Below, piece after piece: positions 1 to 12,973 of a stretch of DNA of 64,000 nucleotides. The stretch comes from Selaginella moellendorffii (Eukaryota > Streptophyta > Lycopodiopsida > Selaginellales > Selaginellaceae): NCBI RefSeq assembly GCF_000143415.4, contig NW_003314261.1:6299564-6363563 (forward strand), written 5' to 3'. The notes beneath the pieces were generated by a model, which was not told where the DNA came from, did no database searches, and worked only from the letters and a program-made list of their open reading frames with translations. Each line of letters starts with the position of its first letter. Positions within the stretch are counted from its first letter, which is position 1. The position numbers and the translations under genes were made by a program.

Positions 1-2021
1 CCCGCCCTAAATCGATTCCAAGCTGCTCTCGCTTGCCCTTGTACAGCCACTGGTCAAGGTCATTCTCACTGTGGTGAAACATGGCCAGCTAATGCACATT
101 TATGGACTTTAGCATTACGTATCCCTTGCCATATAAGAGCTATTGCTAAGAACCAATATCAAATAAAACCAATACATATACATTGTCATATGAGAGCCAT
201 GCATTTTGCATACATATAAATATTTGAGGGATATTTTTAATACTCTATATTTAAAAATATTCTTAATCCAATCTATTGGAACATTTCTTGGCCTAGAATG
301 AAGTTAGATAGTTGAGAACTATGTACATAGTTGTTTGACTTGCCAAGCAGTTGCATTGGCATCATTTGTGATCTTTGGCCTCTCCTTCTCTGTTTATAAA
401 CCCTTTCTTTTTATATTTGAATTCTAATGTTGTCTTTCAAATGGTTATTTATATTATATTTTTTAATCCATTATGACCTTTTGCTAAATTTGTTCTACAA
501 AACCCTAAAATTTTAAATAAAATTATTGGTTGTTTAAAAAAAAAGAGAAAAGATTGTTGGCAAATGTAAACCCCTGAAGTTGAGGCTCCTCAAAAGACAT
601 CTAGCCCAATACTACTTAGCACTAAAGAGCACCATTAAAATTTGCCACTTGGCCCACACAATGGCTCCCTAAGAGGCAAAGACAGATACCAAAAGTGGAT
701 CAATGACTTTTGTTGTTGGCCAAGCTAGCATCCATGTAATATCAATAATATAACTCTATTGGAATAACAAGTGCTATAATCAATTACTTCAAAGGTATCT
801 CACTATATGCTTAGCAACTCACCAATGTGTGGTGGTTGGTGGCATGTTAAATTGACTCAAAGTAATAGTTGCATACACAATATCAGAGTGAATTGAGAGA
901 GCCAAATTTATGAGGCAGTCATAAGGAGTTTTAGTTGGTAAAGGAGTGCTTAATTAAGATTGATGGCACCAACAACTATTAGGGTCTTGCAATTTCATAT
1001 ATGAAATTAGACAATCACCTTCTGTCACTGTTGAGCATGAAGCTCTTAGCCTTGGGATTGTATGTGACTATGAAAATAGGACATTTGATTAAACTCCTTC
1101 ATCTAGAGCTATTAATAATTGATAATGACAAGAAACCTGAATCCCAAATTGAAATACGTCTTTCTAGCAAAAACATGAAAACCTATTGGGAATTACACAT
1201 TATTCCTCTTTACATTGCTGATTTCCTCATCATGGGTGATGATCTAGATGTTATTATAGGTTTAAAAATTGCTTTTATAATCATCTTACTCCCATCCTGA
1301 AACTTAAAAGTAAGAATCTTGGAAGAATTATGAAGAGCATCTATATGTATATTGGCATTGGGCAATTCAGTTTTTGACGTAGAGGTAGGTGTTAGTTGTG
1401 CATATTTAAATTAAGATAGTGTGGTTGTTACAACATTAGGGAAATATTCAATAGGAGGGCATTGATCAATTGTGGGTGGCTAGAGGAGTTTAAGTATACT
1501 CATTTTCATGATTAATTCTCACTTTTATAATTTTTTATTTGGATGCCAAGATTTGTGTTTGAGGTAGAGCTCGTGGCTATAATGGATTTTCCATTTTTTT
1601 TCTTGAGATAGGAGGTTGAGCACTTGACATGTTTTTTAAGGTATGTAAATTCTTTCTACTTGAATGGGTCTAAAGTGTATTTGAGATTGCTTATGAGACA
1701 TGAGAGGGTAATTTGACAATCAATTCTCACCAATACATTATAAAAAGCTAGAACATGGAGATTATGTTAGCTACAAAGAATATCCATGATTTAGTTGATG
1801 ATAGGTAACTTGAGGAATATATAAACTCATCATGCAAAGGCTCCTTCCCAATGTAAATAAGAGGAAGTCATTATAAACTTGCAAAAATGTCACGAATGTA
1901 ATTGTGGGTATTAAAAGTGAGTCTTTTCATTCTTACTGCCATGATAGCAAGATATTGGTATTGTTGGACCCTTTATCAATCTTTGCCTAAACTAATTGAG
2001 AAATTGATCATCATGCATATA
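1..2021. other. AT-rich flank, no gene seen
   Basis: This stretch is AT-rich and full of stops in all frames. The only ORF of note (1001-1300, 99 codons) has low-complexity Leu/Ile-rich content and no recognisable motif. I regard the region as decayed intergenic or old repeat DNA into which the MULE at 2031 inserted. Confidence 0.5.
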
Positions 2022-2030
2022 CTTATGCTA
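2022..2030. repeat. 9-bp target-site duplication, left copy (CTTATGCTA)
   Basis: CTTATGCTA lies directly before the element terminus GAGGGGATGG and is repeated exactly at 14013-14021 after the other terminus. Nine bases is the usual duplication length for Mutator-like elements. The left boundary is confirmed independently: the second copy (ending 21237) keeps GAGGGGATGGTCCA but has different flanking sequence. Confidence 0.8.
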
Positions 2031-3146
2031 GAGGGGATGGTCCAAAGTTGAGTTGAGCTCAATTCAACACAAGTCAACTCAAGTCAACACAGTCAACAAG
2101 AAGTATTACAAAGGAAATCTAAATTGAACAAATGAATAAGATTGAATTGTTTAGAAAAGATAAAGTTCATGAGAACCTATCTTTTATAAAGCTATATTAT
2201 TTTATTATGACTACTATTACAGCTGTCATATTTTGATTTGACTACTTAATATTTTGAATACTTTTATAATTGTAAATACTATTCCTTCATTCAAAAGATT
2301 TTCTAAGGTTCTTGAGAAGATGGGAAGCAAGGAAAATACAAGATCTGTGAGTAAGAGTTGTAGTGCAAAGGAATGTTAGAATGCTAATTTTGTTTCACTA
2401 CTACAATCTCCATATTATGCTCATAGTCCTTATTACTTATTTGGGAATGTGGAGATCACTATCATAATTGATAAAAATGTTCTTGTTACTTCTGAAACAA
2501 CAATCTAGAGCAAGAGAAATGAAGAAATGAATAGCATGGTAAAAAGCACCAAGAAATCTACTCCATAAAACTTTCTATGACATTTGTAATTTACATATTA
2601 ATTCATATTAAAAACTCTGTTGCCTACCTATATTGCAATCCTCTCATATGGTAAAACCAAGGTATATTTTTGTAGTGAATCCTCATTAAAAGTTTTGGGA
2701 GTTGTTTGTAAATAATAATAAAAGAAATTGAAATCTTTTGAAAGACTCAAAAGTAATATCACATCAAAGAATCAAATTTATCTACATTTCCAAGACTGAA
2801 AGGCAATTTCACATGAGAGAATGGTAGCGTGCCAACGTGCTCTACCACTATAATGTGGTTTATATTTTCTTGCAGTCTATTTCCCTAGACATTTGGCATG
2901 TGTAGAAAAGAATATATGTGTAGCAAAGTAGGATTTCATCATAATGATAGAGCATGTGTATACATGATAATCTAAAATTTTAGAAGCTCTTATGTTTATA
3001 AACAAGCTTTGATTATGAAGCCCCATTTCGAAGACTGATATTTAAAGAATCTGAGTATTGTCAGTGTCATAATAAATAAACCTCATTCCTGAGACTAAAA
3101 CTTAATATATAAACTATCTAGAAAAGTTATAGTCATCATAGTTTTT

Positions 3147-3672
3147 TTGTTCTCCTTGAGCTTCTTAGAAGTTTGTATTGAAATGGCTCAAAAGAAACTC
3201 ATTGCTACTTGTACTTGGCCCCCCAACATTTCATATCAATCTCCACCTCCATCCCTAAGTTCTACCAACATTCCACCTTCATCTCCACATAATAATCCTT
3301 TTCTACTGAGGGCTCTAGTGAAGCTAAACTAGAGCTCCTTATATATAAAATTCCGAATCTTGCTATTAGAGAGGGATTGCCTCTAGTGCTTCAAGAACAA
3401 TGCCACATGTTTTTGCAAGATCTTGCTCCTGACATGGCGGGATTACTTGAAAGCACAGAACACTATTACATTCGGTGTCCAATATATTATTTTTCCTTGG
3501 ACCAAATGGCTCTATGGGTTTACAAACTTTTCTTGAGCACTGTAGGAATTGCCCAATAGCAGGTATAGAAAATATGCACGTATGGATGTACAATAGATTC
3601 AAGAATGAGTTACGGACATATACGCTTCATGGTGAGGAACAACATCCCCTTGGGAAACACTGCATTGGCTAG
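3147..3672 (+). pseudogene. Unidentified ORF relic in the MULE left arm
   Basis: Protein-like sequence runs along the + strand but changes frame near 3480. The first part reads like PLVLQEQCHMFLQDLAPDM, and a later part in another frame includes GPNGSMGLQTFLEHCRNC and GIENMHVWMYNRFKNELR. The N-terminal part is Pro/Ser-rich. The same sequence appears inverted and more decayed at about 19500-19900 in the second MULE copy, so it belongs to the element. I do not recognise the family; it may be a third element gene. The frame change and downstream stops make it a pseudogene. Confidence 0.4.
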
Positions 3673-6669
3673 TGCAAAATATAGGGTTTTTAGGCCACCC
3701 TATAATGGAATGTAAGATCTAGAATTACTTTACTATACTATAGTATTGTCACTATTAAAAGAAAAAATATAATAAAATGATATTAGTTGTAGGTAACATA
3801 CTTTGTTCTAGAAGGTACTATCATATCACATACAATTGTTTACAAAATGTTGAAGGAGGAGATGGCAACACATAAGTGCTATAAAGTGATGGTGACGTGA
3901 AAATAATTTGCAATTATGATATCTGACATTGACACTGACATCTGACACTTTTACTAACATCTGACACTTTTACTGACATCTGACACTTTCATTGACATCT
4001 GATATATAACAAGTTTTTCATTTTATGTAAGGATGCAATTAACTTTCTTCTGCCTCATCATCAACATAATGATTTCTTTTATGCTTCCTCCTATATTGGT
4101 ATTGTGGGGAAGATTCACCTTGCATATGTTGAGCCATGGCTTTTGCATAGTCAGGGAGACTTCCAAAGCCTCCAATTCTAGAAACTCTAGGTGATTGTGA
4201 TCTATAAAATAGAATTAAATATATATTGAAATTTTAATAAATATAATTTACCTCCTTGAGGTAGGAGGCAATTCATGAAATCCTTTGAGCCGGTGTTTGA
4301 AGAAATGATGTTCTTCAATAGCAAACATTGACCTACCAGAGTCACGTGTTGCCTCCACCATAGAACCACTACCTACTGTGCAATCAATCACAACACCATC
4401 TGGTGGGCAATAGAGCTCAAGCAAAACTTGCATTGCCAATGGAGTTCGAAATCAGTACTCTGGAAACGTGTTGCAAATTTGCTCATCCACAAGGTTGGGT
4501 ATGATGTTAGTGGAACTGTCGTACCCAAGCAAAACATATGCTACACATTCGCTATCACGAAACCCATAATGTGTGTTTCTGCAGAAGGCATGATAGGTCC
4601 ACATCATAACCTGGAAAATAAAAATACTTAGAAATTAGATAAAAATATAAAATACATACTCACCTTTTAGGCTTCTCGTGGATGCCCCTCGTATCGACAC
4701 TAATAAGATCCATGATGCACCTGGAAGAGAATGACTTGAAATGAACTTCTGCTACGCATGTCATAAGATCATACATTCAATTGGGGTCGTTCGGCAGGAT
4801 GAAGACGACATGGCCAACTTCGAGCATAAGTGCTTCGGACAATAGGAATGCATCGCGTATGTGGTTAGGTGTGAGAAAGTTCCAATCCTCAACTTTCCCA
4901 TTGATATTTAAAAGATCATTTGGAAAGTCAAAGAGAATGAAGTTTGCAACTGGGAGCAAGGGCTTTTGTATCTTTTGGCACCAACGGTTGAATTGGCACC
5001 ATATATCCATGTTGATGTCGTCTTCTATGAAAGATGTCAACAATCTACTGTAAGAGCCAATGAAGATACTCACAATGCCTCGTTGTGTTATTAGGGATAC
5101 AGGACAAACCTATAAAAGAGTTAAGTGAATGAAAAAAACAATAAATAATATGCTACTGTCATATGGCGTGTTGTCAATGAGAGTTCCTCCAACTCCTCTT
5201 CACGAGCATCTCGTTGAGCTGGAATGAAATTACTACCAACAGTCATTGCTGCAAAAAATATGTATTACCACCTTTAGTTTGTAAAATTCACTTTGGCTTA
5301 CCTCGAAGTTGATGTGATATTTTGTGAACCACTTGATCATCATTATTTACTGATAGAACCTGATCTGGATCTTGGTTATTTGATGGTTGAATTAGAGCCT
5401 GATCCTGTCTAGTGGTGGAACATAAACTTAATCTAGAGCTTCCTCATCCTCGTCTCCATCATCACTTGCATTGCCATTGTTGCTAACATTAACAACTTCC
5501 TTGTGATCTAGTGTAGAGGTCTCCTTCCCTAGGAGCTCCAACTCCCAAGGGCATTCTATTTTCTGTGCCTTCAGAACTCTTGCAAACATTGTTGGTTACA
5601 TTATTCCATCCCTTACACCCTTTGCAACAAGTTGAGTGCAAATTGGTGCCTCAAATGGCATGCCTCTATATTGAAGATACCTGTAAACACTATATATTTA
5701 AAAAAAGTCTTAGAAATCATATTATACTTGTAAACTGCACATCACATGAAATAAGGTTGATCATGTTAGCAATCATAAGTTGTTGTGCTTGTAGATTTCT
5801 CTGGTAGCCACCCCTCTTCGATCCCTTCTAATGACGTGTAGATGTAGGTATCAAAAGACATGAATGTGCCATCTAGATTGTCACTAATATGCGATGCCAA
5901 AACCTTCTCACCTTCACTTATAGTTTGTGTGATGTAGACAACCCTTCTCATCATGTTCTCAAATAGTTCTGGCAGTCCTTTCTCTTTGTTCATTAAGGAG
6001 AAATTGAGGAACTCCAAAGTCTCTATCTGTTGCTTATATGGAAGCTTCGATTTTGCAATATTATAAATCATGTCATTTGGAGTTTTGTTCACTGCAAAAA
6101 TAATATATGTATAATTGAGAAAAATGAAGTGTGATAAAAAACTTATATTCATGAGAAGAAATTTCGACTATAGTCTCTAACCACTCCTTCAGCCTATGAT
6201 TATCTACAATGCATATTAGTTTCTTCAACTTTGAAGACTTTGCATGCTGAATTTTGTGCTCAATTTGTACGAACTCAGTTGAGAGCTCTTCCTGATTCTT
6301 CTCTGGATATGCAAGTTCATAAGCATCTTGCTTGACCTTCATCAAAGGCTAAAAACCAAAACAATAAAAAGAGTGCCTTATAAAATAAAAGGGAAAGACA
6401 TACCTTACACCATATAGCGAGCATAAAATTGATTGGGTTGTTGAACCAAGTTGTACCATCATTTTGAGTGCATGAGTGTCGAACAAATATTGCAAGATCA
6501 TCACCATGATGTTGGCAAATGTCATCCTCACTCAAGTCTACCAAAAATCGAAGTTGCTCGATGTCATGGACAAGGTTTTGCTTTTGAATAGTGAATTGTC
6601 CAAGCCTATATTTAAACACGACAAAACAAGTTAAAGTGGAATTATAGGTAAAACTATAAAACTTACACA

Positions 6670-6960
6670 TTGATCTTTTAGTAGGCCAAGATAAGTCTGT
6701 TGACATCCAAAGGTCCCCTCGCATAGACATGGCCGACTGGAACATTGATATAGTAGACGGGATCATCACGAAAATGATCATCAATACAGTTCATCTAAAT
6801 TCCATATCGGTGGTTACTATCAATAATTTGGAACATTGTCCCCGCAAGCTGTTGAGTCTCAAGATGTTTGATAAGTATGTTATCAAATTCTAGGGACTTC
6901 CTCCTTCAAATAGGATCCTAGCTATTCACAATCTCAGGTGTGAAGGTAATGATCTCCATT
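6670..6960 (-). other. ParB-like domain region within the MULE methyltransferase gene
   Basis: The - strand frame reads EIITFTPEIVNS, then after stops FDNILIKHLETQQLAG, MFQIIDSNHRYGI and VYYINVPVGHVYARG. The spacing of an early target strand, a helix ending in a basic patch, and an I-I-D-x-x-H-R segment resembles the ParB N-terminal fold. The stops (TAG, TGA, TAG) are isolated, with frame kept on both sides. The assignment rests on motif recognition only. Confidence 0.45.
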
Positions 6961-7330
6961 TTTCCTGGCTTGCAAAAAGAGACTAGAAACATACTAGTAT
7001 TTGTTGCAAGGCCATTCTGTTTGAACAAGCTGTATATATCCGAGTTGACATACATGGATGCTGTGCAGACAAGGTTCGTCTACTGCAAACGGCAAAGGGG
7101 GATTTCTCTGATCAAGTCATAAGGGCTTGGCCACTTGAGTGTCTCAAGTGTTTGGTGAACTGCTTTTTCCCTTATCCGCATAACAGTCTCTTAGAAGCGC
7201 TTGTCCACCACGTGTTAGGAAGGTCTACAACTCTTTCAGCTCCAAGCTATTCTTTAGATTCCCTATCGTGAACACCACTAGATTGCCCAACTTTAGGGAT
7301 TTGCGCTGGTGGTGGGCCAGTGAGGAGTAA

Positions 7331-7531
7331 AGGTGGAGGTGGTAGTGGTGATGGGGGTGGTGGTGGTGGCAGTGGCAGCGGGGGTGGAGGCAATAGTGGC
7401 AGTGGTGGTGGCAATGGTGGCGGTGGCGGTGGCGATGGCGGTGGTGGAGGTGGTGATGGTGGTGGTGGAGGTGGCAATGGCGGTGGTGGAGGTGGTGATG
7501 GCGGAGGTGATGGTGGTGGAGGCGGTGGATC
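7331..7531. repeat. GGT/GGC trinucleotide microsatellite
   Basis: An imperfect run of GGTGGT, GGCGGT and GATGGT units lies within the 5' part of the - strand methyltransferase gene. It is open in most frames, which explains the apparent poly-Gly, poly-Val and poly-Pro ORFs here. The adjacent - strand frame (KKTQKVQFNTDDDITIDMS) suggests the repeat encoded a Thr/Ala or Pro-rich linker near the N-terminus. Confidence 0.75.
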
Positions 7532-7740
7532 TCTAAGTAAATGTGTCTTTTGTTGATGTGCCAATAGACATGTCGATCGTGATGTCGTCGTCAGTGTTGA
7601 ATTGAACTTTTTGTGTCTTCTTAACTCCAACAACCTTTTTATGTATTACAATTTTCCTTTTCTACAAGAGAAAAAATTTTGTTAGTCAAATTAAATAAAG
7701 ATAATAAGAAATTCAAACAATCAAAGAGAGAAAAAAAAAA

Positions 7741-7787
7741 TTAAGTGGGCCTAGACTCCACCTTGGGCACTTTGGTTGCCTAGGGGG
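7741..7787. repeat. Left half of the palindromic ~97-bp unit (split by the TRIM)
   Basis: CCACCTTGGGCACTTT continues, after the Cassandra insertion, into the sequence from 8433 with GGTTATTTAAATAACC and AAAGTGCCTGAGG. Joined across the TRIM, this is a single copy of the unit amplified at 18190-18680 in the second MULE copy. Confidence 0.6.
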
Positions 7788-7792
7788 CTGAG

Positions 7793-7987
7793 TGTAAGCA
7801 ACCAAAGGGAACGACTCGAGAGACAATTCATGGGGTTCAAATATAGAGGGAAAGGGCCCATGAACAAGAGTGCACCCCCTTTTCCAATTAGTTAAAGGTC
7901 TTGGGATAGTTGGAGTTAAGCATCCTTGGGTTTGAATAGTACTGGGCTGGGTGACCTCCTAGGAAGTCTAAACTCAAGTCGCTTACA
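7793..7987 (+). repeat. Cassandra 5' LTR with 5S-like segment
   Basis: The LTR is 195 bp. The stretch GAGTTAAGCATCCTTGGG and then AGTACTGGGCTGGGTGACC, with GAAGTC after it, follows the C-box and 3' half of plant 5S rRNA. It is not a functional 5S gene because the 5' half of 5S is not recognisable. Confidence 0.85.
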
Positions 7988-8004
7988 TTTGGTATCAGAG
8001 CGGT
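7988..8004 (+). other. Primer-binding site, tRNA-Met type
   Basis: TTTGGTATCAGAGCGG follows the 5' LTR directly. TGGTATCAGAGC is complementary to the 3' end of plant initiator tRNA-Met. Confidence 0.85.
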
Positions 8005-8245
8005 CTCAAGTTCGACTCTGTTAGTTGGCTAAGGGAATCACACTATATGTTAATTGACATCTAGCTGGTCTAGTTTGCTCCCGCTGGGCTCGACCCGAGG
8101 GGTAGGGTGTCAAGAGAGCGGGGCTCTCGGGAGAGCTGTGGCTCTCAGCTTCCCCTCGGGTGTCAAGAGAGCGGGGCTCTTGGGAGAGCTACGGCTCTCA
8201 GCTTCCGTTCACGAGGGCGTGAACTTGCAAAGAAGCGTGGTGGAT

Positions 8246-8432
8246 TGTAAACAACCAAAGGGAATGACTCGAGAGACGATCCATGGGGTTCAAATATAAA
8301 GGGAAAGGGCCCATGAACAAGAGTGCACCCTCTTTTCCAATTGGTCTTGGGATAGTTGGAGTTAAGCATCCTTGGGTTTGAATAGTACTGGGCTAGGTGA
8401 CCTCCCGGAAAGTCCAAATTTAGGAGCTTACA
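8246..8432 (+). repeat. Cassandra 3' LTR
   Basis: The LTR is 187 bp, a near-identical partner of 7793-7987 with one ~10-bp gap and scattered substitutions. It is preceded by a purine-rich stretch (GAAGCGTGGTGGA) that can serve as polypurine tract. Confidence 0.85.
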
Positions 8433-9911
8433 CTGAGGTTATTTAAATAACCTGTGCCCCCTAGGCAGCCAAAGTGCCTGAGGTGTCAGCCCGAGCCAGA
8501 CAGCAATCAAGAAAGAAGAAAGAAGAAAAAAATGGAAGTGGAAGCAATTAAATCGACACTCACCCTTGGTGGCATCTTTCCTTCCCAATTTCTTGATCGT
8601 GCTGGATTTCTTGTGTGCTCAATCTTTCCCACTCATGCGCTCAATCTCTCCCGCTCACGCACTCAATCTCTCCCCCTCACATGCTCAATCTCTTGATCTC
8701 TTGCATGCTCAATCCCTCGATCTCCTTCGCGCTCAATCCCTCGATCTCTTGCATGCTTCACTCTTAGTGCGAACAGTAACCTAATCTTGGCGGCTACCCT
8801 AACCCTAATCCTGATGGCTGCCCTAACCCTAACTAATCTCTCATCCAGGCTGTTCATTCTGAATAACCTAAATCTCAACCACCACAATATCTTCAATCTT
8901 ATTTTATCTTATCATTATTATTATATGTAAATTATGCTTCTTTATTTTGTATATTTTAATGATGATATAACTAGCACCTATCAACATTTCTGTTATTAGA
9001 GATATGATATTATATTTTACAAATTATCTAGAAAGGATGCATTCTCATCAATATTTTGTACATATTTTGGAATCATTACAAGAACTTTAAAGAGTATAAA
9101 TAGGGTACATTAAAATATGTTGTACTATATCCATCTATGAATGGATGAATCCTCATCCAGAAATTTATTTTGTGTTGTATTAGATCCTAATCAATAGGCA
9201 TGTGCTTTAAATGTCATTATGCAGTGTTCACAATTATGGATAAAAGTTGAGTTATACTACGAATCAAATCTGTCATTGAAGAATAAGATTTGACAAGATT
9301 TATTATCATCTACCACTTAAAATTTGACAACTTGACATATCACACGTGTTGACAGTTAGATTGGATCTTTTGGTTTGACACGCTATAGTAGTATGTCATT
9401 ATTGGTATCATTATTAACTATCAAACTTCACGTGCTGAAAATCCTTCCTTAGATCTATGTGTATACATGCATCAGACATCATAATAGATGACAGTAATAT
9501 TAATACTGTCACACTTGCACATGTTAAATTTGCTATAGAATTTAAATTCATTTTGTACGTTGTCTTCTTATTGCTCTATTTAAATTTCAATTATGTTTCA
9601 CCATGGATTTTTACAAGTAGCATAAAGAGAGAGAACTCCAAAACCTATTGAGAAGGATAGAGAGGTTTCTTCTTCATTTTTGAGATCACCCACCTTTTTT
9701 ATTTTCTCAGAGTATTGTTTCTGAAAGTTTTTTATGTTGGCGTTTTGATCTTCATCTTGGCTCTATTTTTTTAGAGGCTGTGATTCACAACGACACCAGT
9801 ATGTTTGCATACTTGGAGTTTCTTCTTTCTGGTGTGGGTGAGGGTGGACAACAATAGGATTTACAGAGTTCCAAGTCGAAGGAGATTCGAGTTTTTGGAT
9901 CTTTAGTCAAA

Positions 9912-12900
9912 ATGCCAAAATGTGCTCCAGCTAAAGTGAATGTGAAGCAAGAGTCAGTCATTATCCTCTTGTCCTCTTCTAGTTCAAGTGGAGAAGTCAT
10001 GCTAGTGTCAATGCCAAATTCACCAGCTCCAACTTCAGCAATATTCAAAGCCATTAGCAATGCTTTGCAGTTTTCGCACCTCTCAATTGACGTGCACTTG
10101 GTTTTGTATAAGTTTGTGAACAAGCTTCCATCCTCCTACAATGGCAACATTTTCTTTGAGCTACCACCTTTTGTCATCAGCACAGGTTCCAAATGGAAGG
10201 GGATGGAAACGAAGCAGGATGTTCACAATTGGTGCAAGATCAAGACCACACATTTCCAACATTTTGAAGGCACAATGGCTATAGTTCATTGTGGTAGACA
10301 TTTAGATTATGTGGATGAAGCATGCAATTGAAACCACTGTAGAAATTCTATATTTTTCGAAGGGTCTGCAATTAATCCTCTAGCCTGTGACACCATTGCT
10401 GTTGGATTCAAGTGTCGATTCTACAAAAAATGCTCCTCTATGTCATGTTATTTGTGAGGCCAAGATGTACTACTTTCTTCCACGGGATGGAGTGGCTAGA
10501 AGAGCTTTAATGCATGTTGGCATACGCATCCAATGCAAGAAGGGATACAAAGGAGTTCTCTCAACCATTTCAAAGATGCTATGCAAGAAAAGACTATGAG
10601 AAACTCATTTGCAACTCTGAAGCATGTTCAAAAGACCGTCCTCAATGATTTTATTGCAAACACCTTACTCAATCTAAGTTGCCAAAAGACTCAACTAAAC
10701 AAGGCAAGCTTGCGAGACTTACTATAAGGAGTACAACCTATGACTAGCCTAAGGAGGTACATCCATTATATTTCATACGTTATAATAATATCTTTTTCTT
10801 ACATTATATTGTTTAGGATAAAATCTTGGATATGTGAATCTCGAGAGGGGAAGTTGCAATCAAAAATTGACTCCATCCTTGAATTGAAACGGACCTATCC
10901 ATACAAGTTCATCCACAGAAGTTTGTTTCCAGACTAAGTTGTGAATGAGCAAGAGCGCCCCTTCATCTTCAAAATATCTATTATAGGCCCTGCCTTTAGT
11001 GTAGATTTTGTCTTCCGAATGGACATGTTTGGGTCTAGTGACCTTGCAAATGCATGAGTACATTTTGACTATATGGAGCGCATATCGGGTTGGACGACTA
11101 TGGGAGCTCAAGTGTATGATCCAAGGTAATTTTTATTCTCATTATATTGAAATTGTTGTAATATTTATGTTTTCACAGGCTACGTTATAACTTGACAATT
11201 GCGACAATAGAGTTTAAAGTACAAAACCAAACAGCCCAGGAAATATTTTGGAAGTCCCTCTCCGATATTGTCGTAAAGCAGACTGGTAAGTCTGCAAACT
11301 TTCACGGTTTCATAACAGATGGGGTTGGTGCAAACTGGAATGGTGTCCGAGCAGTTTTTGGGTATGGTCAGCCATTGGAAGGTCATAAGAGGACTTGTGA
11401 GTTCTATTGGGCTCAAATCCTAAACCAGCACTGCCACCTTATCAAGCCAGAGTTTCAATCAATATTTAAGGAGTTGTGCAAACAATGGCAAGTTGCACCT
11501 TCTGAAGAAGAGCATGAGGCAAAAGCAAATGAGATTCGAATGTGGTGGCGTGAAAGTTGGCCATACAAACATAAGTTGCTTACCACAACTTGAGTCATGG
11601 TTAGGGTGGTGGGAAGTTAGGATGTTCTAGTGGGGATATCACTCTTTTTAGGTTGGTTTCTATTTTTTCTTCTCATTTTATTACTTCTTAATATTGCTTT
11701 TTCCATTAGGATCAACCACTTGAGGACCTCGCATACACCCCAACTGTGAATTTCTTCAAAAGTAAGCACTAGAGTTGGTGTTCCTCTGAGGCAGGGGAAG
11801 GGAAGATGAGTCTATATGAAGTCTGTCTATCAGATTTGATACGTGCTATAGAGCAATCTTCAAAGGCACTAGCATTTGGGGAAGGAAGATATGTGGGAAC
11901 AGGGCCTTCTGTTGAGATGTTACATGATAGGATAAAGAGAAAATTAACTTCACCCGCCCGAACAGTGGCAACTACAGTTGAGGAAGTGGTCCATGGCACA
12001 TATATGGAGTACACTCCCCAAGCTTCTATTGGTGATATAAAGATTGTCTGCTCAAAGCGTCGTTTTTCCTTTGCTGGGGAAGATGTTGGTATGGATCTTG
12101 GAGCGAAAAGCTCTCACAGGCCTGATGTCGAGCACTATTCTGCTCCAAGACACTGCTCTCGGACCGAGCCCCTCAAGTGGTTGATGAAGAGAGTTCATCG
12201 CAACAGGTTGAAATTGCTTACTATAGTGTGGAGCCGAAGCAATGGGCAATCCGACGCGTGCCAGCAAAATCGAATGTAAGGTGTGTGGGAATGCTTTCGA
12301 GGGGCAAGTGTTGGGCCTGGATTCATGGTGACAAATCTGTTTTTGTTCAAGCCCCATGTTTCTATGGGGAACGAAAGCAAGCAGGATTTTCAAGATGGTG
12401 CTACGAAGCGGCTTGAAGACACTATAGTGACTAAACCTAATGCAATACCTAAAGAATGGCTGGTTGCTAATGGGGTCGCGCTAACCTCAAATGAGATTGA
12501 AAACCTTGAGAAATCTAGTTTCAATCTTGAGAGGAGAGTTGGAGACATGAGTGACAGAACTAAGACTATTCCTATAGAGATGCACAAGAGGCCAACATAA
12601 AAAGGTAAGGCAGTTAAATTTATTGGTACCGTCTCCAAGCAGAAGCAGGGTAAAATAAACTTAGCTCAAACACTTGAGTGTGAGATTCTCTCTACGAAGT
12701 ACATCACTGTACTTGCAAAGGAGTACATAATCAAAATAGAAGGTGGAGAGTACACAATTGCCATTCACGACTTTCCTTCTTACACATGTCCAAACTTTAC
12801 GAAGCACGAGGAACATGGGAGGGCATATGCTCCTTGCAAGCATATGTACTACATTTTTATTAATGTCTTGCACTAGGATTCTAAAGTGGATATTCATATA

Positions 12901-12973
12901 CACAAAGCAAGGTTTACTATTGTTGAGTTGCAGAAAACTTTTGGAGCTAACTAGATTTCTTCAACACTATTGA
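9912..12973 (+). pseudogene. MULE transposase with SWIM zinc finger, decayed
   Basis: Read on the + strand, this is a transposase broken by stops and frame changes. The N-terminal part begins MPKCAPAKVNVKQESV and has a Ser/Pro-rich stretch, then MAIVHCGRHLDYVDEACN and GVRRRALMH-like sequence. The catalytic core at 11192-11593 contains FHGFITDGVGANWNGVR, GHKRTCEFYWAQ and MWWRES, the pattern seen around the second Asp and the C-x-H region of MULE-like transposases. At about 12690-12873 the frame reads IKIEGGEYTIAIHDFP, then YTCPNF and CKHMYYIFI, a SWIM-type C-x-C-x(n)-C-x-H finger. A part-copy lies at 16290-17165 in inverse orientation. It is inactive because of several in-frame stops. Confidence 0.7.

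Larger units (their letters stand above)
4248..7633 (-). pseudogene. ParB-like domain + beta-class DNA methyltransferase, decayed, intron-containing
   Basis: Read on the - strand, protein-like blocks follow one another, separated by probable introns: a low-complexity N-terminal region (about 7633-7250), a ParB-like block (about 6960-6670), helical blocks (6610-5766), then a methyltransferase domain (5073-4248). The ParB-like block has FQIIDSNHRYGIW, matching the turn-and-basic motif (G-x-R-R/H-R-x-x-A) of ParB/sulfiredoxin-fold domains. The methyltransferase has a catalytic-loop-like motif FILFDFP at about 4930, followed later by the AdoMet-binding motif VIDCTVGSGSMVEA at about 4390. Catalytic motif before AdoMet motif is the beta-class order. 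ParB-like/N4-N6 methyltransferase fusions are common in bacteria and phages. In-frame TAG and TGA codons, several at positions that look like former Trp codons, mark it as broken. It lies opposite in orientation to the transposase. Confidence 0.6.
7793..8432 (+). mobile_element. Cassandra-type TRIM retrotransposon
   Basis: This is a 640-bp element: LTR (7793-7987), TGGTATCAGAGC primer site, short internal region, LTR (8246-8432). It is flanked by the 5-bp duplication CTGAG (7788-7792 and 8433-8437). The LTRs start TGTAA and end TTACA and contain a 5S rRNA-like stretch, the hallmark of Cassandra elements of vascular plants. There is no protein-coding capacity, so it depends on another element's reverse transcriptase. 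It is nested in the MULE between the methyltransferase and transposase genes. Confidence 0.9.

Noticed and set aside
7247-7633. Gly-, Val- and Pro-rich ORFs on both strands
   Set aside because: They come from a GGT/GGC microsatellite that is open in almost every frame; the surrounding protein-like frame belongs to the - strand methyltransferase gene.
7870-7980. Possible 5S rRNA gene
   Set aside because: Only the 3' half resembles 5S rRNA and it lies in paired LTRs with a tRNA-Met primer site and a 5-bp target duplication, so it is a Cassandra LTR.
9785-10123. 112-codon - strand ORF opposite the MULE transposase N-terminus
   Set aside because: It is the antisense shadow of the transposase frame; the matching ORF at 16973-17164 is the shadow of copy 2.
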